NCBI GenBank assembly: GCA_964034945.1
Contig: OZ035962.1
Coordinates: forward strand, 94,744,784 to 94,808,783
Length of the DNA stretch: 64,000 nt
Direction of reading: 5' to 3'
From: Chrysopilus asiliformis
Taxonomy: Eukaryota; Arthropoda; Insecta; Diptera; Rhagionidae
Both the position numbers and the translations under genes were made by a program. Under the pieces are notes generated by a model. It was not told the origin of the DNA. It did not search any database and saw only the letters and a list, made by a program, of their open reading frames with translations. Positions 1 to 12,700 of this stretch are shown here, one piece after another (within the stretch, counting starts at the first letter, position 1; the number at the start of each line of letters is the position of its first letter).

Positions 1-171
1 ATATAACTTATATAATTATTACTACTGGATGATAATTTATAATGCGTCACATAGACGCTGAGGCCAACCCTAGGCCTCAGGATCAGCCTTCCTGTGAAGC
101 CGAAATGGCTATTTTATAGTCGCCCCTTAGTTTTATGTTCACAACGCCATATCCTTTAAGAATATTTGATG
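1..171. other. Flank with no recognised feature
   Basis: AT-rich sequence to the left of the first transposon. I see no gene, repeat boundary or RNA here. Confidence 0.5.
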
Positions 172-173
172 TA

Positions 174-1160
174 GGGTAAAGTCGGGTGATATGGCACTTT
201 AGGTGATATGGCACCCTTTCAAATTCTCCCATTGGCAACACTAGAATCAAAATCATTCTCCAAGAACTTAGTTCAGTTTCTCCAATAAGGCCGAAGTGTG
301 AAGACCGCGAAACAAAAGCTCTTTTCATGTTGTTTTTGTGTGACAGAACAGGAAAAAAAAGTTGAAATTTTAGACGAACTACTTTTTGTTGTTTTTTGAG
401 TGGCTGAATTTTGGTAAGTACAGTTGGAGCAAGTTTACCGTTCACAAACCAAAACAAGCAGAATCTGATGTGTTTTCGTTTGTGTGTATGAAACAGACTT
501 GATTGAGCGCGAGTTTTCAGTAAAATATGAAAATCATTGGCGATGTGTGAAAGGAGAAATGGCACCTTTTTTCTGAGGTGATATGGAACGGGTGCCAAAC
601 CCGAGAAAACAAAAGGCTCCAATCCTTACTTCCTCAGAAAACGTAACTAATCAAAAAAAAATCAATTACGAAAGAACGAGCGATGGTAGATGAAACCACA
701 TCTGAAGAAGAAAATATTGCATTACAAGACGACTCCGATAGGTTTGAAGATTTTGAGGAAAACATTTGCACTGGATGTGGTGAAGACTATGCTAAGACCA
801 CTAAACCCGACGAGTGGGTTAAATGCATTGTTTGCCATTTGTGGTCCCATGACTCATGCACATCATTTGTCAACACTTGCAACTCGTGTGGCAAAAAGGA
901 CTTAAAAAACAAGTAGGGTGCCATATCACCTAAGGTAGGGTGCCGTATCCCCTACACTTTTGGGGGATATGGTTTTTTCAATGAATTTATATTTTGTTAA
1001 AATTTTTACTTTTTTAGGAGTGAAATCCTATTTATTTTTTATTTTTGTTTTACTAGTTGATTTTAAGAATAAAAACGTTTTTGTTTGAATCAAAAATCTC
1101 TTTTACTTTTTGGGTTATGCCGATTTAAAAAAAAGGGTGCCATATCACCCGACTTTACCC
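174..1160 (+). mobile_element. Pogo-like (Tc1/mariner superfamily) DNA transposon, deleted copy
   Basis: A 987-bp element bounded by terminal inverted repeats: the left end reads GGGTAAAGTCGGGTGATATG and the right end is its reverse complement. It is flanked on both sides by TA (172-173 and 1161-1162), the target duplication typical of the Tc1/mariner/pogo superfamily. Inside lies the C-terminal remnant of a transposase (583-916). A roughly 14-bp motif related to GGTGATATGGCACC recurs at 184, 201, 575, 915, 936 and 1135, in direct orientation near the left end and inverted near the right end, which looks like subterminal transposase-binding sites. The catalytic domain is missing, so this copy cannot move by itself. 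Confidence 0.82.
583..916 (+). pseudogene. Pogo-like transposase C-terminal remnant with PHD-like zinc finger
   Basis: Two reading-frame pieces belong together. From about 583 one frame reads a basic segment with KQKAPILTSSENV, the kind of linker that follows the DDE domain in pogo/Tigger transposases. After the nine-A run at 653-661 the continuing similarity is in another frame, which runs from the ATG at 683 to a stop at 914-916 (77 residues). That part is acidic and then carries C29-x2-C32-x15-C48-x2-C51-x4-H56-x2-C59-x6-C66-x2-C69, a C4HC3 PHD-type pattern with a Trp three residues before the third Cys. Insect pogo-like transposases often end in such a finger (family knowledge). The DDE core and N-terminal DNA-binding domain are absent. 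It could instead be a small domesticated PHD protein, but its position inside intact TIRs argues for a transposon remnant. Confidence 0.65.
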
Positions 1161-1162
1161 TA

Positions 1163-1812
1163 GACTTAAAACTGAAGTGTGGTTCGTATTAAGGGGGTCT
1201 CATTCTCCTCGTGAATCCCATCCCATCCAACACAAAACTTCCTGCGGAGCCATAAGTCGTATAAAACGGAGAGACAATAATTATGATTATTACAATCACC
1301 GAGATAATAATAATAGGAAGAAAGAAGGACTATCTGGCAGCATGCTGCTCGAGACATTTGGCTACATTGAGAATTCCGAGAATTCCGCGAATTCTTCGGG
1401 ATTTGGAGCATTTGTATTGGTGTGGGATAAAAACGAACAGACTATACGAAGATGAATACAAATTCTGGGTGGAAATAATAAAGAGGACTTCAAGTGTATC
1501 TCTAAAATCCTTAAAGACATACGGAAAACGCCGAGTTGAAAATTAAAAAGACTATTTCGTTTTGTGCGTTTAAAGGTTGAGAAGTAGACTGTATTTTTAC
1601 TTTCTTATACGTAGTATAATAAAGTATGTATTGTATTCATGAAAAATTTGGACCTCTTTATTTTGGCTAAAAGACATTTTCCGATTACTCCTAAGTTGAT
1701 TGGAGGATTATTAGAAAAATGTCTTTAACGGTTTTTCGAAAAAATAGTTAAAGAAAGAATTAAATATATTTAAATTCTCCTTTTACCATAAATCGATATA
1801 TTTTATTCAGAA
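1163..1812. other. Intergenic, nothing recognised
   Basis: AT-rich sequence with a small TAATAATAATA-type run near 1300 and repeated GAATTCCGAG/GAATTCCGCG near 1370-1393. The short open frames here have no composition or motif suggesting coding. Confidence 0.4.
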
Positions 1813-2140
1813 CTAGCTTGCATACCCGTCGTTGCCGGGTTAAGTTTTTTTCAATTTTTTTTTTTTTGATGGCCTATGTTGGAGTTAAACTTTAGGCCAA
1901 TCGGCTCGGTAGTTTCCCAGCGAAAGAGTAACATAGCGCATAAACTAAGTTTCGAAATCACTTTACCCCCTCCCCTTACCCCCCCACCCCTCGCGCTACT
2001 TTTCCGTTTGCCTATGTTGGAACCAGAACTACCACAGACACTCATGCCAAATTTCAAGTCAATCGGTTCAGCCGTTTTTGCGTGAAAGAGGAACAGACAG
2101 ACAGACACCAACTCTTTTTTATATATAAGTATGATTTGTA
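1813..2140 (+). mobile_element. Helentron/SINE-like repeat, family C (short copy)
   Basis: It begins CTAGCTTGCATACCCGTCGT and ends with an ACAGACAGACAGACA run followed by TTTTATATATAAGTATGAT. The inner part contains the phrase CCAAATTTCAAGTCAATCGG followed by GTTCAGCCGTTTTTGCGTG. The same end sequences recur at 50870-51378 and, in reverse orientation, at the right end of 56244-57370. The C-rich tract (1968-2000) is shared with the 51.2-kb copy. There is no coding capacity. Structure suggests a non-autonomous Helitron/Helentron; a SINE cannot be excluded. Confidence 0.6.
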
Positions 2141-4244
2141 AAATCAAAATTCGTATTTTTGCATAACTAAAATTTTATTAGACTGTGGTGTAAATTGTGC
2201 AGAAACGTAGATTTTGTATAAGAAAGTTTTTTTTTTTGGTTCCTGCGTTTCTATTTTCTTATTTCAACGACAACTGCTAAAGTGAATGAGAATAACTTAT
2301 GCGTAGCTTTTGACGCACTTTCGACGCAATCATTGTTCATGGTGTGACAAAGATGTGTTTGAGAAAGTTGTTACTATTTAATCTCAAAACTCTCACTGCA
2401 ATAATATTTCGCGAAAATTGGACAGACATTTTTGTGTGTAGCATGAGCAAGAAATAGAAAAAAAATCAGTTAGACATGGCTTCAAGCATAACAATATCCA
2501 ACATCGTAGCATAATGTGGCAACTTTTTCAAAGCTCCGTTTCGCTGTACGCATCACCATATCAAGTTCCGGATGGGGTCGATCCTCATCATCATCTACAA
2601 AAGTGTATTATAAGATTTCTTGTTACACTTTTCCGCCCTTGCTATCGTTTTCGCGCCAGAGATTATATGTTTCCTCCCGAACATAAATCCTATCATCTGA
2701 GGTTGCTACAGTTTTGTAGCTACGAATGCTGTTGTGTTGATATATCCTGCAGCCATTTTCCAAAGAATTTTATCATGAATAACGCCGACACTCGACTTTG
2801 ACTCTCGTGTGTACACCAAAGTCTATAGAAGTAAGAAAATTTTATAATATTCCTTCTGTACAGGAAATTTATGTATTCATGATTGTGTAAAGAGTATAGA
2901 GTGTAGATATCTACTGTGGAAGGCTATCCAGGTTAATGTGCACAGACAACAAACACGTTCACAATTTAATTCTCAAGAAAAACGCTGACAACGCTTCCCT
3001 TTGCCTTTAACTTTACGAAAAAGCAACATAGGCAACAGCAGCAGTCAGAATTTCACGGAAAAACGTTTACGGAACATGAGGCGCGGCGGAAGACAACCGA
3101 AACGGATACTCCAAGCGTTTATACAGTGTAGATAGAAAGTTCTCCACAGCTGCGGGTCTGGAAGAGTCCAACTTGAATTCCTAGAATCCTGGCGTTTGCC
3201 TATGGTTTTCTTGGAGGAAGTTCCCAGATCGCTTTAATATTGTAGTGGATGCCAAAGCATGAAGCCCACCGCACTCTGCATTTTCCCATTCCTCCCGATA
3301 TTCCAAGGCAATAAAATCAGAAAGGAAAAAAATCAAGGGAAGGAAAAGTCATGAAAAATATCATCTAAGGAATTATAATTACATTAGTTTGGTTTAATTT
3401 AAATGACACGCAAAATTATACTAGAATTATGGTATTTTCGGAGTGCGACCGAGCCGGAAACAAAGTCCTTTGCCGGAGCACTGATAAGATAGACTCGAAG
3501 CAAGACTGGGTAGTGGGGAATGGTAGGACGTTTCTAAGATAAAATTTTAATAATAAAAAATTCAACCGTCAGTAAGTTCTAGCAGAAGCTAACCTCTCAC
3601 TGGACTAACAAAAGAAAACTGGTACTGCTTCTGGAAAATGTTGGGGAAAACTTTTTTTTTTTTTTTTCGAAAAATATCTTGTTAGATTTTCTTCCTACAC
3701 TTTGCAACTTAGTTGATTTTTTTTATATTCTATTTCTCGTTTAGATGGAAAAAAATTCTTTATGACACAAAACGAAAAAGAGGAAAAGCTTGCATGAAAT
3801 TTTTGTGGTGATTTGTCATAGCTGGAATTTTCTACAACTCTTCTACTCTTTTTGTAACTTTTTAGGGTTTTCCTCTAAAGCTTTCCTCCTCTACTGCTTA
3901 TTTTAATGGGCTTTAAAATTTTGCGTGGAATTCTCTTTAAGTAAAAGCGATAAAAAATCTGTTATAGCGGACGTATCAAGTTTTCGTCTTTTCTGATAAT
4001 AAAAAAAAGTGTTTGCAAAGTATAGTGAAATTTGGAAAATATGAACTCGTAAAAAATCCGAAATGCTGTTGTAAGCGAAAAAAATTTGCCTTAAGAGATT
4101 TTTAACGAGTTATCTCTGCTGGAAGCAAAAAACAAACTTTCTATTTGTAGTATTTTTTTTTTTGACAATTTTAGGACATACGCAAATGTGAAGTTCATTG
4201 AAAACACCATAAAATTTTTCTACCCATTACCTATGCCAATAATT
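2141..4244. other. About 2.1 kb without a recognised feature
   Basis: AT-rich DNA with many poly-T and poly-A runs (for example near 3651-3667). A 95-residue frame at 2514-2801 has no motif, no flanking splice context and a non-coding-like composition. I see no RNA gene or element boundary. Confidence 0.4.
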
Positions 4245-4839
4245 ATACCCGTATGGTGAAACCAAAGGGTATATTAACTTTGCCTTACCGTTTGTAACGC
4301 CAAGATCCCGTCATCGCACAAAAAAATGAATTACACCAGTGTGTTTAGAATGATAAAAATATTTAATTTTTGCATGTCCGTCCGTCTGTCTGTCTGTCCG
4401 TCTGTCTGTCTGTCTGTCCGTCTGTCCGTCCGTCTGTCTGTCCGTCTGTGGCGCGGATTGCGAGCGCACGGATTGAGCTAGAGACTTGAAATTTTGCGCA
4501 GATTCGTTTTTCGGAAAATGCGAGGCTAAGTTCGTTAATGGGCAAAAATGGACCATTAGGAGGGCTGCCCCCCATACGAACGAAATCGTTTTTTGTGCAT
4601 ATGTCAAAAACGGTGCATCTTATCAAAAAAGTCCAAGAACAAAAGTTATTTAGGACATGATTCTACATAAAACTTCCATACATCAAAATCCGATTGGAAT
4701 AAATTTTAAAAAATCTTATTGGAAAGTTTGACTTCAAAGTGGATTTTTTGGTATAACTGTTCAAATTTTGATACGAATATCACCATACGGGTTTCCAATG
4801 ATTGCCAGATTGGCAATTATAGCTTTTGTTATGTTTTTA
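4245..4839 (-). mobile_element. Mini-me/DINE-1-like element, family A, copy 1
   Basis: On the minus strand it starts ATAACAAAAGCTATAATTGC (seen reversed near 4839) and ends at GTATGGTGAAACC...ATAATTATACCCG near 4245. It shares its whole length with the copies at 15681, 33165 and 35979: the stretch around TCTTATTGGAAAGTTTGACTTC, the core GAGCTAGAGACTTGAAATTT, and a GTCY array. This layout (conserved core plus GTCY proto-microsatellite) matches what I know of dipteran mini-me/DINE-1 elements, now grouped with Helentrons. Non-coding; the frames crossing it merely translate the array. Confidence 0.72.
4377..4447. repeat. (GTCY)n microsatellite inside mini-me copy 1
   Basis: About 70 bp of tandem GTCC/GTCT tetramers in mixed order, ending where the element's core begins. 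Equivalent arrays on the other strand (GACR) lie at 16056-16106 and 33557-33608. Confidence 0.9.
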
Positions 4840-6338
4840 TCTGTAAATGACTGAGTATATTATTTTTCTGTCCTTTGAAAAATAGTCTTTTAAGGCACAC
4901 GTCCTGAACAAAAAAAAAAACGCCGATCCGTGGGGAAATCAGAATTTTTTGAATCATTCAAGTCATTATACTACGTATAAGAAAGTAAAATACATAAGCC
5001 GAATTTCAAGTCTATTGCTAATTGGTTCACTACCAATTGGTTCACTACCAAATATCAGAGTAAATACCAAATATGATTTCAAAACTTGTGGAATTCCATA
5101 AAATATTAGCATTTTCCTTGAACTTCTTGACAAAAAAAAAAACAATTAAAAAAATCCTCTAACACCCGTGATTATTTTAATCGTCACATCAATTCAAATG
5201 CAAATATTTCTAATTAAAACGAAATTCTCCCAAAATCAATATAATGTATACCTGCAAAAATTCGCGAATAATCTATTCTAAAAATTCGTGCCAGCAATGC
5301 ATGTAATTGAAATGAAATGAACCAAATTGCATTGTCATTCATTGACTGGTCCATTCAATTAAACGGAAACGGATAGTTAGTCTCAATGTCTAAAACATTT
5401 GACCAGTGGCAAAAATGTTACCCTTACTAATATTTCCTGCATCCCACCCCTAAATCAATGTTATACGAATCGAATATACTGTATTTTATTACGGATCAGC
5501 TTTCTGTTGCCAAATATTCATCAAAATTTATTTATTATCAATCTCTCGTGTTTTACTGACGCCAATATCCAACCGACCAACTTTGGTTTATTTCTAAAAT
5601 GCAATCCATGGGTGGTCATTGATCAATATGTTAGTTATCCCGGTATATATTTCTACATGTCCTCCTGCTGGCAAATTTTATTCTACATTCCGCTGTCGAA
5701 TACTTTGAAATTTATTGTATTTTGATGAATGGCAGCCTTTTTGGATTTTGGTTACACGATTACAAGAGGTACAATTCCACAAATCACGTTCAATATCGAA
5801 TTTTTTGATTCTAATTTTTGGGTTTGCCGAATAGAGAATTTGTGAGGCACACCTCCAGTATTTAATTTTATTTTTGTTGCAACTCATTTGTTTTCGTTTG
5901 CCATGCCAAAGATTGCACTTCATTTTGATTTATTCGTTTAACAGTATTTTTCCCTGATCATTCAAGAGTTTGATTAATTTTTTTGTTTCAATTGCCAATT
6001 AATTTAACCGAATGAAAACTGGTTTTTGAATTAAAAATTTACCTACACCAATTCACCATTTTTTGGCCCCGATAACCGAATAAAACAAATTTTTGGTGTT
6101 ATTTCAATTAAAAATCTAGATCATTTTCGGATTTAAGGATTTTGCAAATCGCTATTTTTTTTCAAGGTACCTGCTAAGAATCTGTTCATAATATACGTAT
6201 CACATTTATGGGGAGAAGAGGTTTCTACACTGAGAAAAATCGGGCATGTAGTTCAATCAAAAACCGTCATTTAAAAATCAATTGTTTTTTATTTGAATTA
6301 AAAGAGAAAGTAGTAAAAACAAATACCAAACCATTCAT
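4840..6338. other. 1.5 kb without a recognised feature
   Basis: AT-rich. A short direct repeat, AATTGGTTCACTACCAA, occurs twice in tandem near 5019-5049. The 108- and 81-residue frames at 5399-5923 overlap on opposite strands and show no protein motif. Nothing else is seen. Confidence 0.4.
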
Positions 6339-6998
6339 TATACTCTGATATATCATATAGGAGTAAATTAGATTTACTATACTGTTTGTAATGCAACGAA
6401 CTCATTAATTATACCAAGATGTGGGGATGACAAAAATTTTGATTTCCGCATGACCACCCCTCTGTTTGTTTGTTGTCTGTCTGTATGTCTGTTTGTCCGT
6501 GCATACCAGAACTTGCGAAAGAAATGAGCTACAGACTTGAAAGTTTTATATAACTAGAAAGGCTAAATTCTTGACCGGGCAAAATCAGGCCATTGCTTCC
6601 CCTCTACCCCATATAAACGAAACAGTTTTCACAATTTTCTCGATAACGGTAAGTCGTATTGAAAAATTTATAAAGGTTAAATGTGCTCAGAATTTGATTT
6701 TACATAATTTATCTATACATTAAAATCCAGTTGGACGAGTCCTTCCCCCCTCATCCATACAAATTGAAAACTCTTTTTTTCTATTTGCTCGAAAATGGTG
6801 CACAGTACCGAAAAAATTATAAAAAGACGAAATGTGTTTAGAATATGATTTTACATAACCATTCCATACATCAAAATCCAATGAGACCGCTCATTCTCCC
6901 TATTCCATATAAATGTATTTTTTTTTTCAAATAAACATTTTACCTGTCCTCATATTTGACGATTGGCCCCTGGCAATATTAGCTTTTCTTATGTTTTT
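6339..6998 (+). mobile_element. Helentron-like element, family B, copy 1
   Basis: It begins TATACTCTGATATATCATAT, then AGGAGTAAATTAGATTTACT, CTATACTGTTTGTAATGCA, a degenerate GTCT/GTTTGTCTGTC run (6463-6499), a core related to GAGCTACAGACTTGAAAG, and ends TTGACGATTGGCCCCTGGCA then ...GCTTTTCTTATGTTTTT. Four further copies are in the window (17460/27949, 32676, 50233, 58804). It shares its central core with family A but differs at both ends. Non-coding. Confidence 0.68.
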
Positions 6999-9533
6999 AA
7001 ATCCAAGTTACTCAAAACAAATGTCTTATATTTAGTTTAAATGCCTCTAAAATTATTTAAACGAAAAGTATTGTATTTAAAACAAAAACCCAATCAGTTA
7101 ATTTGACTGCCTGGCAGAGCACTCTCTCTTACGCCAGGCAGTCAAAACAAATAATCGAGCATGTGTTTTGAAGGTATGGGTAATTATATAGGCGCTTTGA
7201 TGAATGACGAATAGAAAAGAGAAAGAGATAGCGATCTAGCGATATTTTTGTATTTGATTTTACTGTCTTTTCGTTGAATCTAAGGACAATTTTCCCTCAG
7301 TCTAGGCGTGTTATTAAACTCGATAACTAAACTCGAAACAAATTATAGACAAAAAAAAGTGACGAGGGAGGATCTGAAAGCTTGAAATTAGTGCTATGTG
7401 TTTTATGAGCAGCCCCCAAATTTCGGTTAAAGTTTTTCTCATAGGTGTGGACGAAAACTAAACAAATCTCAGGTAATTTTTTTTCATCACAAACAATTCT
7501 TAAATCTCTCAAATAAATTGTTGCAAAAAGTAAGTTAACGTTAATATTCTATCAATTTTTGTTTGTCAATTTTTACAAAACCCCAATTTCAAATTATGTC
7601 AGAAATCCTTCTAATTTTTTTGTGAGATTAATCCACCTGTCAGTCGTAGATCCCGAATGAAACAATTTCCTAATTCCCTGTCGGCCTAAAACATAAACAA
7701 TTTCTCCATTAAATTAAGAAATAAATCTGAAGAAACATCTTAAAAAAAACTTCTTTAATGTTTATTCACAAATTCTCCAATGTTCAAAATTATCAAAAAA
7801 ATATGCGAAAAAGAATTAAATACTAATCTCCGACCAATATAAGACTGAGAAATTGAAGACAAGTCTGAAAATATTAGGTCAACATCAGCTGTGGAAACTC
7901 AATTTTTTTTTAATCTAAAAAAAACATTTCAAAAATGCAAGACACCACCCCGACAAAATCCCAACAATCGGCTAAATTTTTCAAAGTTGAGGTAGAATTT
8001 TCCATTAGTAATCGGCAAAGCAGAGCGACGAATAACCACAAAGGCAACAAAACGGAGAAAAAATTTAATAACAAAAACAAACAGAAATGATCCGATTAAA
8101 TGCTGTAAATTCGGTTTTAAAACATATGTAAAGATAGAACCATTACATCATCATGTATAGATGCTGTTCTTGCCATTCGTCGGAGACTTGGGATTCTGTG
8201 AATGCAAGTAAAATATTTCGGACTCGAATATTAATTTCATTCTTTTTTTATCGTGTACAAAAATATCATCATTTATCCATCCGTTAAGCTTTAAATTAAA
8301 TCCCAGAAGCCATTTTAGTTTCGTTGTAAATTTATGTTAAAGATTTCGATTGCTCGTTGCATAGTCAGCATAGAAAATATTGGATCGAGAACGATTGAAT
8401 GCGTTTTGAAATTTGGCTCAGCTTCAGAGAAATTTAACAACCCACCTGTCTAATGCAAATTCATAAATAAATGTCGTTATTGTTATGTTGTGGCTTGGAT
8501 CGTTTCAATCTTAAAGCGCGCTCCGATTAGAAATAAATCTTCGCAGATTTTCGGAGCAAAAAAACGTTTTTTTATAAATGTGTATTGGGCCGATTTTGTC
8601 ACAACATTTCATTCGAGAACAGTTATTGAGAATACAACAAAGTCGCGCGAATATGACATATAATGGCCTAAATGAATTGCAATGTCTTCGAATTTCCCCG
8701 AACACAACAGTTTAAAGAAATATCTTTAATATCACACATATTAAACGCACTACTTTTTCATAAATACACTTCTAATTAATATTCCACTTTATTTTTTGGT
8801 TGTCATTTGCACCTCCTGTCAAATTTTTGTCTTCAAAAATTTTCGCCGCGATGTTTTCATGATGCCTTGGATTTTTGCCCAAAGCATCAAAAAAATTCCT
8901 CAAAAAGTGGTCTCCAATAGAAATTTCAATGACAAGGCATGGACGATGGCATAATTTATTTACAGTCGAGGTCACGTTTTACGATGTATGAGACCGTGGG
9001 CTTTATTGGTATTGATTACGTAATAGTGAATTTATCCTAAAAAATAGGTGATTTATAATAGAATTTTGGGAAAATTTCCTATTTTTTGACAAAAATCCCG
9101 TTTTTTATTGGTATCATTACCAAAAAAATATCACTGTCTCGTACATTATTATTTTTTGTAGGAATCTGTACTATTACTTTCTCCGCATACTTTTGTCACT
9201 AAATTTTAGTAACAATCAGATTATCAAAAAAATCTACCGGGGAAAGGGGGAGGGATTCCAAAAAAGCTCAAAATAACGTTGCACGTTTTATCGTCAGACA
9301 CCAAATGGCTAAAAAAAATATTGGATTGCGATTTTACATAATTTATCCTTACATCAAACTTCAGTTTAAAATGAAAAAAATAACTTATCAAAGACTCCAA
9401 TTTAATTACGAGTACCAATACCACCTTATACGTGCTTAGGTACGTGTCTCTTAAATGTTTTTAGCTACAGACTGTTATAGCAAATCAAAACCATTTTCAA
9501 TTCTAAAATGCTTAAATATAAAATTGTGTAGGT
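6999..9533. other. 2.5 kb without a firm feature
   Basis: AT-rich. An inverted pair, GACTGCCTGGCAG and ...CGCCAGGCAGTC (7104-7143), forms a short stem. Near 9320-9370 a stretch resembling the family-B phrase GATTTTACATAATTTATC suggests an old fragment of that family. A 67-residue minus-strand frame at 8772-8975 is unremarkable. Confidence 0.35.
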
Positions 9534-9749
9534 AAACTTTTTCACCTGTCCGGGACGTTCTCTATCTTCCATGTCAAAATCACCATTTTTGTAGCGTTGA
9601 AATCGTTCACGACACGTTCGTCCACTAATAGAAGCCTCACCATAAGTTTCTACAATCATTCGACGCGCCTCAGCCGCAGATTTTTTCAAAATGAAGGCAA
9701 CAAGCAAAACTTTCCGCAAATGACGCTTATTTGGCTCAAATTTCGACAT
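9534..9749 (-). pseudogene. Mariner transposase, N-terminal helix-turn-helix fragment
   Basis: From the ATG at 9747-9749 (minus strand) about 72 codons read as the N-terminal domain of a mariner transposase: MSKFEPNKRH at the start, then a KKSAAEARRMIVETYGE helix, TCRERFQRYKNGDFDMEDRE, and an RPGQVKKF end. Mos1-type transposases have the same order (NK...LKK.AAE..R...E.YGE....TC..WFQRFK.GDFD..D) with a Trp where this copy has Arg before FQR. Similarity stops after KKF at about 9534, and the frame runs into unrelated sequence and a stop at 9465. The second HTH and the D,D34D catalytic domain are missing, so this is a fragment. I could not find its terminal repeats. Confidence 0.78.
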
Positions 9750-12700
9750 TTTCACGCATAAAAAAGTATATGACGCCGATAAAAATACACAAATTAAATG
9801 ATAAAGATTGCTGCCAGATGCCTAGCTTATCATTTGACGTTTTTGATCTGACATTTTCGACCAGTATTTTTATACTAGAGCCATCTATTGGAAAGCGGAG
9901 GCTTTTCATTTGTTCAATACATTTCCAATACATTTGTTGAATTTATAAAATATTTACCTTTCAAAAAAAGACCTTTTTGAATTTTACTGAACTAAAAAAA
10001 ACTTCCGCATCAGTTAGTTTTTTGAGTTAAATTTTTTTGAATGGGTTTTGATAGGAACTTTTCCACCGGTTTAGTCTAAAATTTTGGTTTTCCATAATCT
10101 AAAAATCGCCTCCCAAAATTAAAGTGGAACTAAAAGTCACACATTCCAAGGCATATAAATTTTCAGTTTAACATTCGAGTGTAATAATAATCACATAAAG
10201 TATCCGGAAAAATCATTCATAGCCCTAGTTTGCAACTTTTTTTTCCACGTAAGATATACAAGAAACTAGAAGCGCATAAAAACATAAACCGTCTCGACAG
10301 GCGGTTAGTTCATTCAGTACATAATGAATTTGCATTTATTGCTGTGAAGGACCTCCTGGCAATTTGCCCGTGAAATATAAACTATGACCAGTGCAATATT
10401 GCCGACGATTGGTCTTGTCCCATCAGTATAAAGACTTGCATCCGCATATATTCCCAGATTCGTCCGTAGGACCCCATTTGGCTACCACGCCACGCCACGC
10501 CGTATCGTTTTTCATTTCAACGTGTACGATTCCCAACGAATTCATTCATTCAGCAGACGTGTACATTAAATGCTGAATATGCTCAATATACTTGGGTATG
10601 TAGTAGCATACCTTATATGGGATGATTATGACAACGATGTCGGTCGTACTTATAAGCATACACTCATATAAGTTAAGGGTCGATGTAGATAGTTATAAAT
10701 GCCATTAGTACCACCTTTTTTGCCCAGGATCGGAATTCCGAATTCGTTGTACCGCCATCTCAGGCCAAGGAAGCAAGTCTAACCAACACGGTTACCACCT
10801 TTCCGTTCATGAATGCTGAGCATTATTATTATTATTATGATTATGACTTCATATACATAAAGCGCATGGGCCAAGGGAGAAAAGTCTTCATTCCTTATGG
10901 TTCGCTGTACGGATGAGTGTGCCAGGGATATTCCGAAATCAAATAATATCCTTATACTTATGAATATAATAGGAGAATGTATGCTTCAGAGTATTTCCAT
11001 ATATGATCGTTAATATATAACTCAGGACCCATATATTTCTATGAGATGACAAAAAGACCAAAACAAAAAAAAAACTCCCAACGAGGAACCAAAAAAGGGG
11101 TTTTCGGGATGGTTAAGTTTCAAGGAGTTTATCGGTCGGTGGTCGTTGCTTGTCGGTCTTGTTGGCTGAGTTGACTGCTTGTCTCATAAATGGTATATGC
11201 TGCTAATACACTTATCGTTTTATGCCTACCCTCCATAGATTTGTGTGTATGCTGAAAAATATGTCTATAGTCCAAAAAAGGGTTTCCTTGTGCTGTTTAT
11301 TATTATGACGGTATTGTAATGTGTGCCAGTATTTCGTGTTTAGAGTGTTTCAGTTTCCCACTGCAGTGGAAAATTTATATGCAAAGAATGAACTGAAGAA
11401 AGGTTATGATGACAGCGGCCTTGTTTACAAACCCCAAAAAAAACTTACAAAAAAAGAGATTATGTCATGCATGCGAAAAACCCTTTCGACCCTTTTTTCC
11501 GCCTCCTTCACACAATTGGTGACATCATAAATTGTATTCATATTTATGTGAATGTAAATGACGTCTTCTATGATGAGAAACTTTGATAAGATTAATTGGA
11601 TTTACAAAAACAATGATTATAATTTTTCGTCAACGTTAGTTTTAGTTATTTCAATCGAATCGAATGTTGGAAATTGCGGAATTTTTAATTAGATCGAAAA
11701 GAATTTTTTTTCGCATTTTACTTTAGCCTCTAATATACTCGATTTCCCTTCGTCTAGTGTTGTTCGTTATCTTGCTTGATTTGCTTGACAAACAAAGAAA
11801 TATAAAATAATTTTAACTTTTCACGCCTTCCAAAACTTGAACTTGGAAACCAATCGACCGATTAGCTGAAATTTTAGATCATATCTTCTCGAAGAAGAGT
11901 CCCGAGAGAGAAAAAAATCTTAACCATAAATTGTATGTTTTTCTGACGCCTCTGGCGAAACAGAAGAGCAAAAAATCGAAATTTTCTTAAGACAATTGTA
12001 AGAATTTATTTTAAGTTTTAAAAGCAGCCACAAAAAAACCTAACAACGGAATGTATAATTAAATCATTTGTGTGCTAAACTTTCATCATATTGGCGCATT
12101 TTTATATGTTTTGAGAATATTTCACAGAAAACAGCTGACAAAAATCCACCACAAAAATCCATTGCAGCAAAAAAAAATTTCTGGAAATCAACCCATTAAA
12201 ATGCGAATAAATGCCATAACTTTGAAATTGCTGGTGGCAAGTTTTTAAAATATCAACCGAACACAACAGAGTAGAAAAATTAAAGTCCACCGATCCGTAA
12301 AATTAGATTCAAAAACATTCAGTGTTTCTAAACCCCACAAAATCTTCACCCCCAAGTATGTTTTCACCCCCTCCCCTTCTTAGCAGTTATCAAGAGTATT
12401 TTTTTCTGACTTGCCTTGGGATTTTTTTAGCTTCCCATTATTATCGCTTGCATTCATCTCTTCTCGTTTTTGTTCAGAATTTCTTTTTCGCTGCATGTTC
12501 GCAAAACGCGAAAAAAATCCAATAAAAAAGGAATATTTTCACGAAAAACACCCCTGAATAATACTTATTACACAACTATTAGTATACCAAGTATTCCTAG
12601 AAAAATGAAGTCTTTTTTTTTTTTGCTGACTTCGTCTGGAGCATTTGTGTGAGAACGTAAATTTTTTACAAGAAACAACCTGGATGCAAAAACATTCTCA

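Noticed and set aside
83..622. 179-residue minus-strand frame
   Set aside because: It spans the flank, the TIR and subterminal repeats of the pogo-like element; no known domain, and the transposase remnant is on the other strand.
8772..8975. 67-residue minus-strand frame with mixed composition
   Set aside because: Composition is moderately protein-like, but there is no motif, no splice context and no ATG-supported start that I trust.
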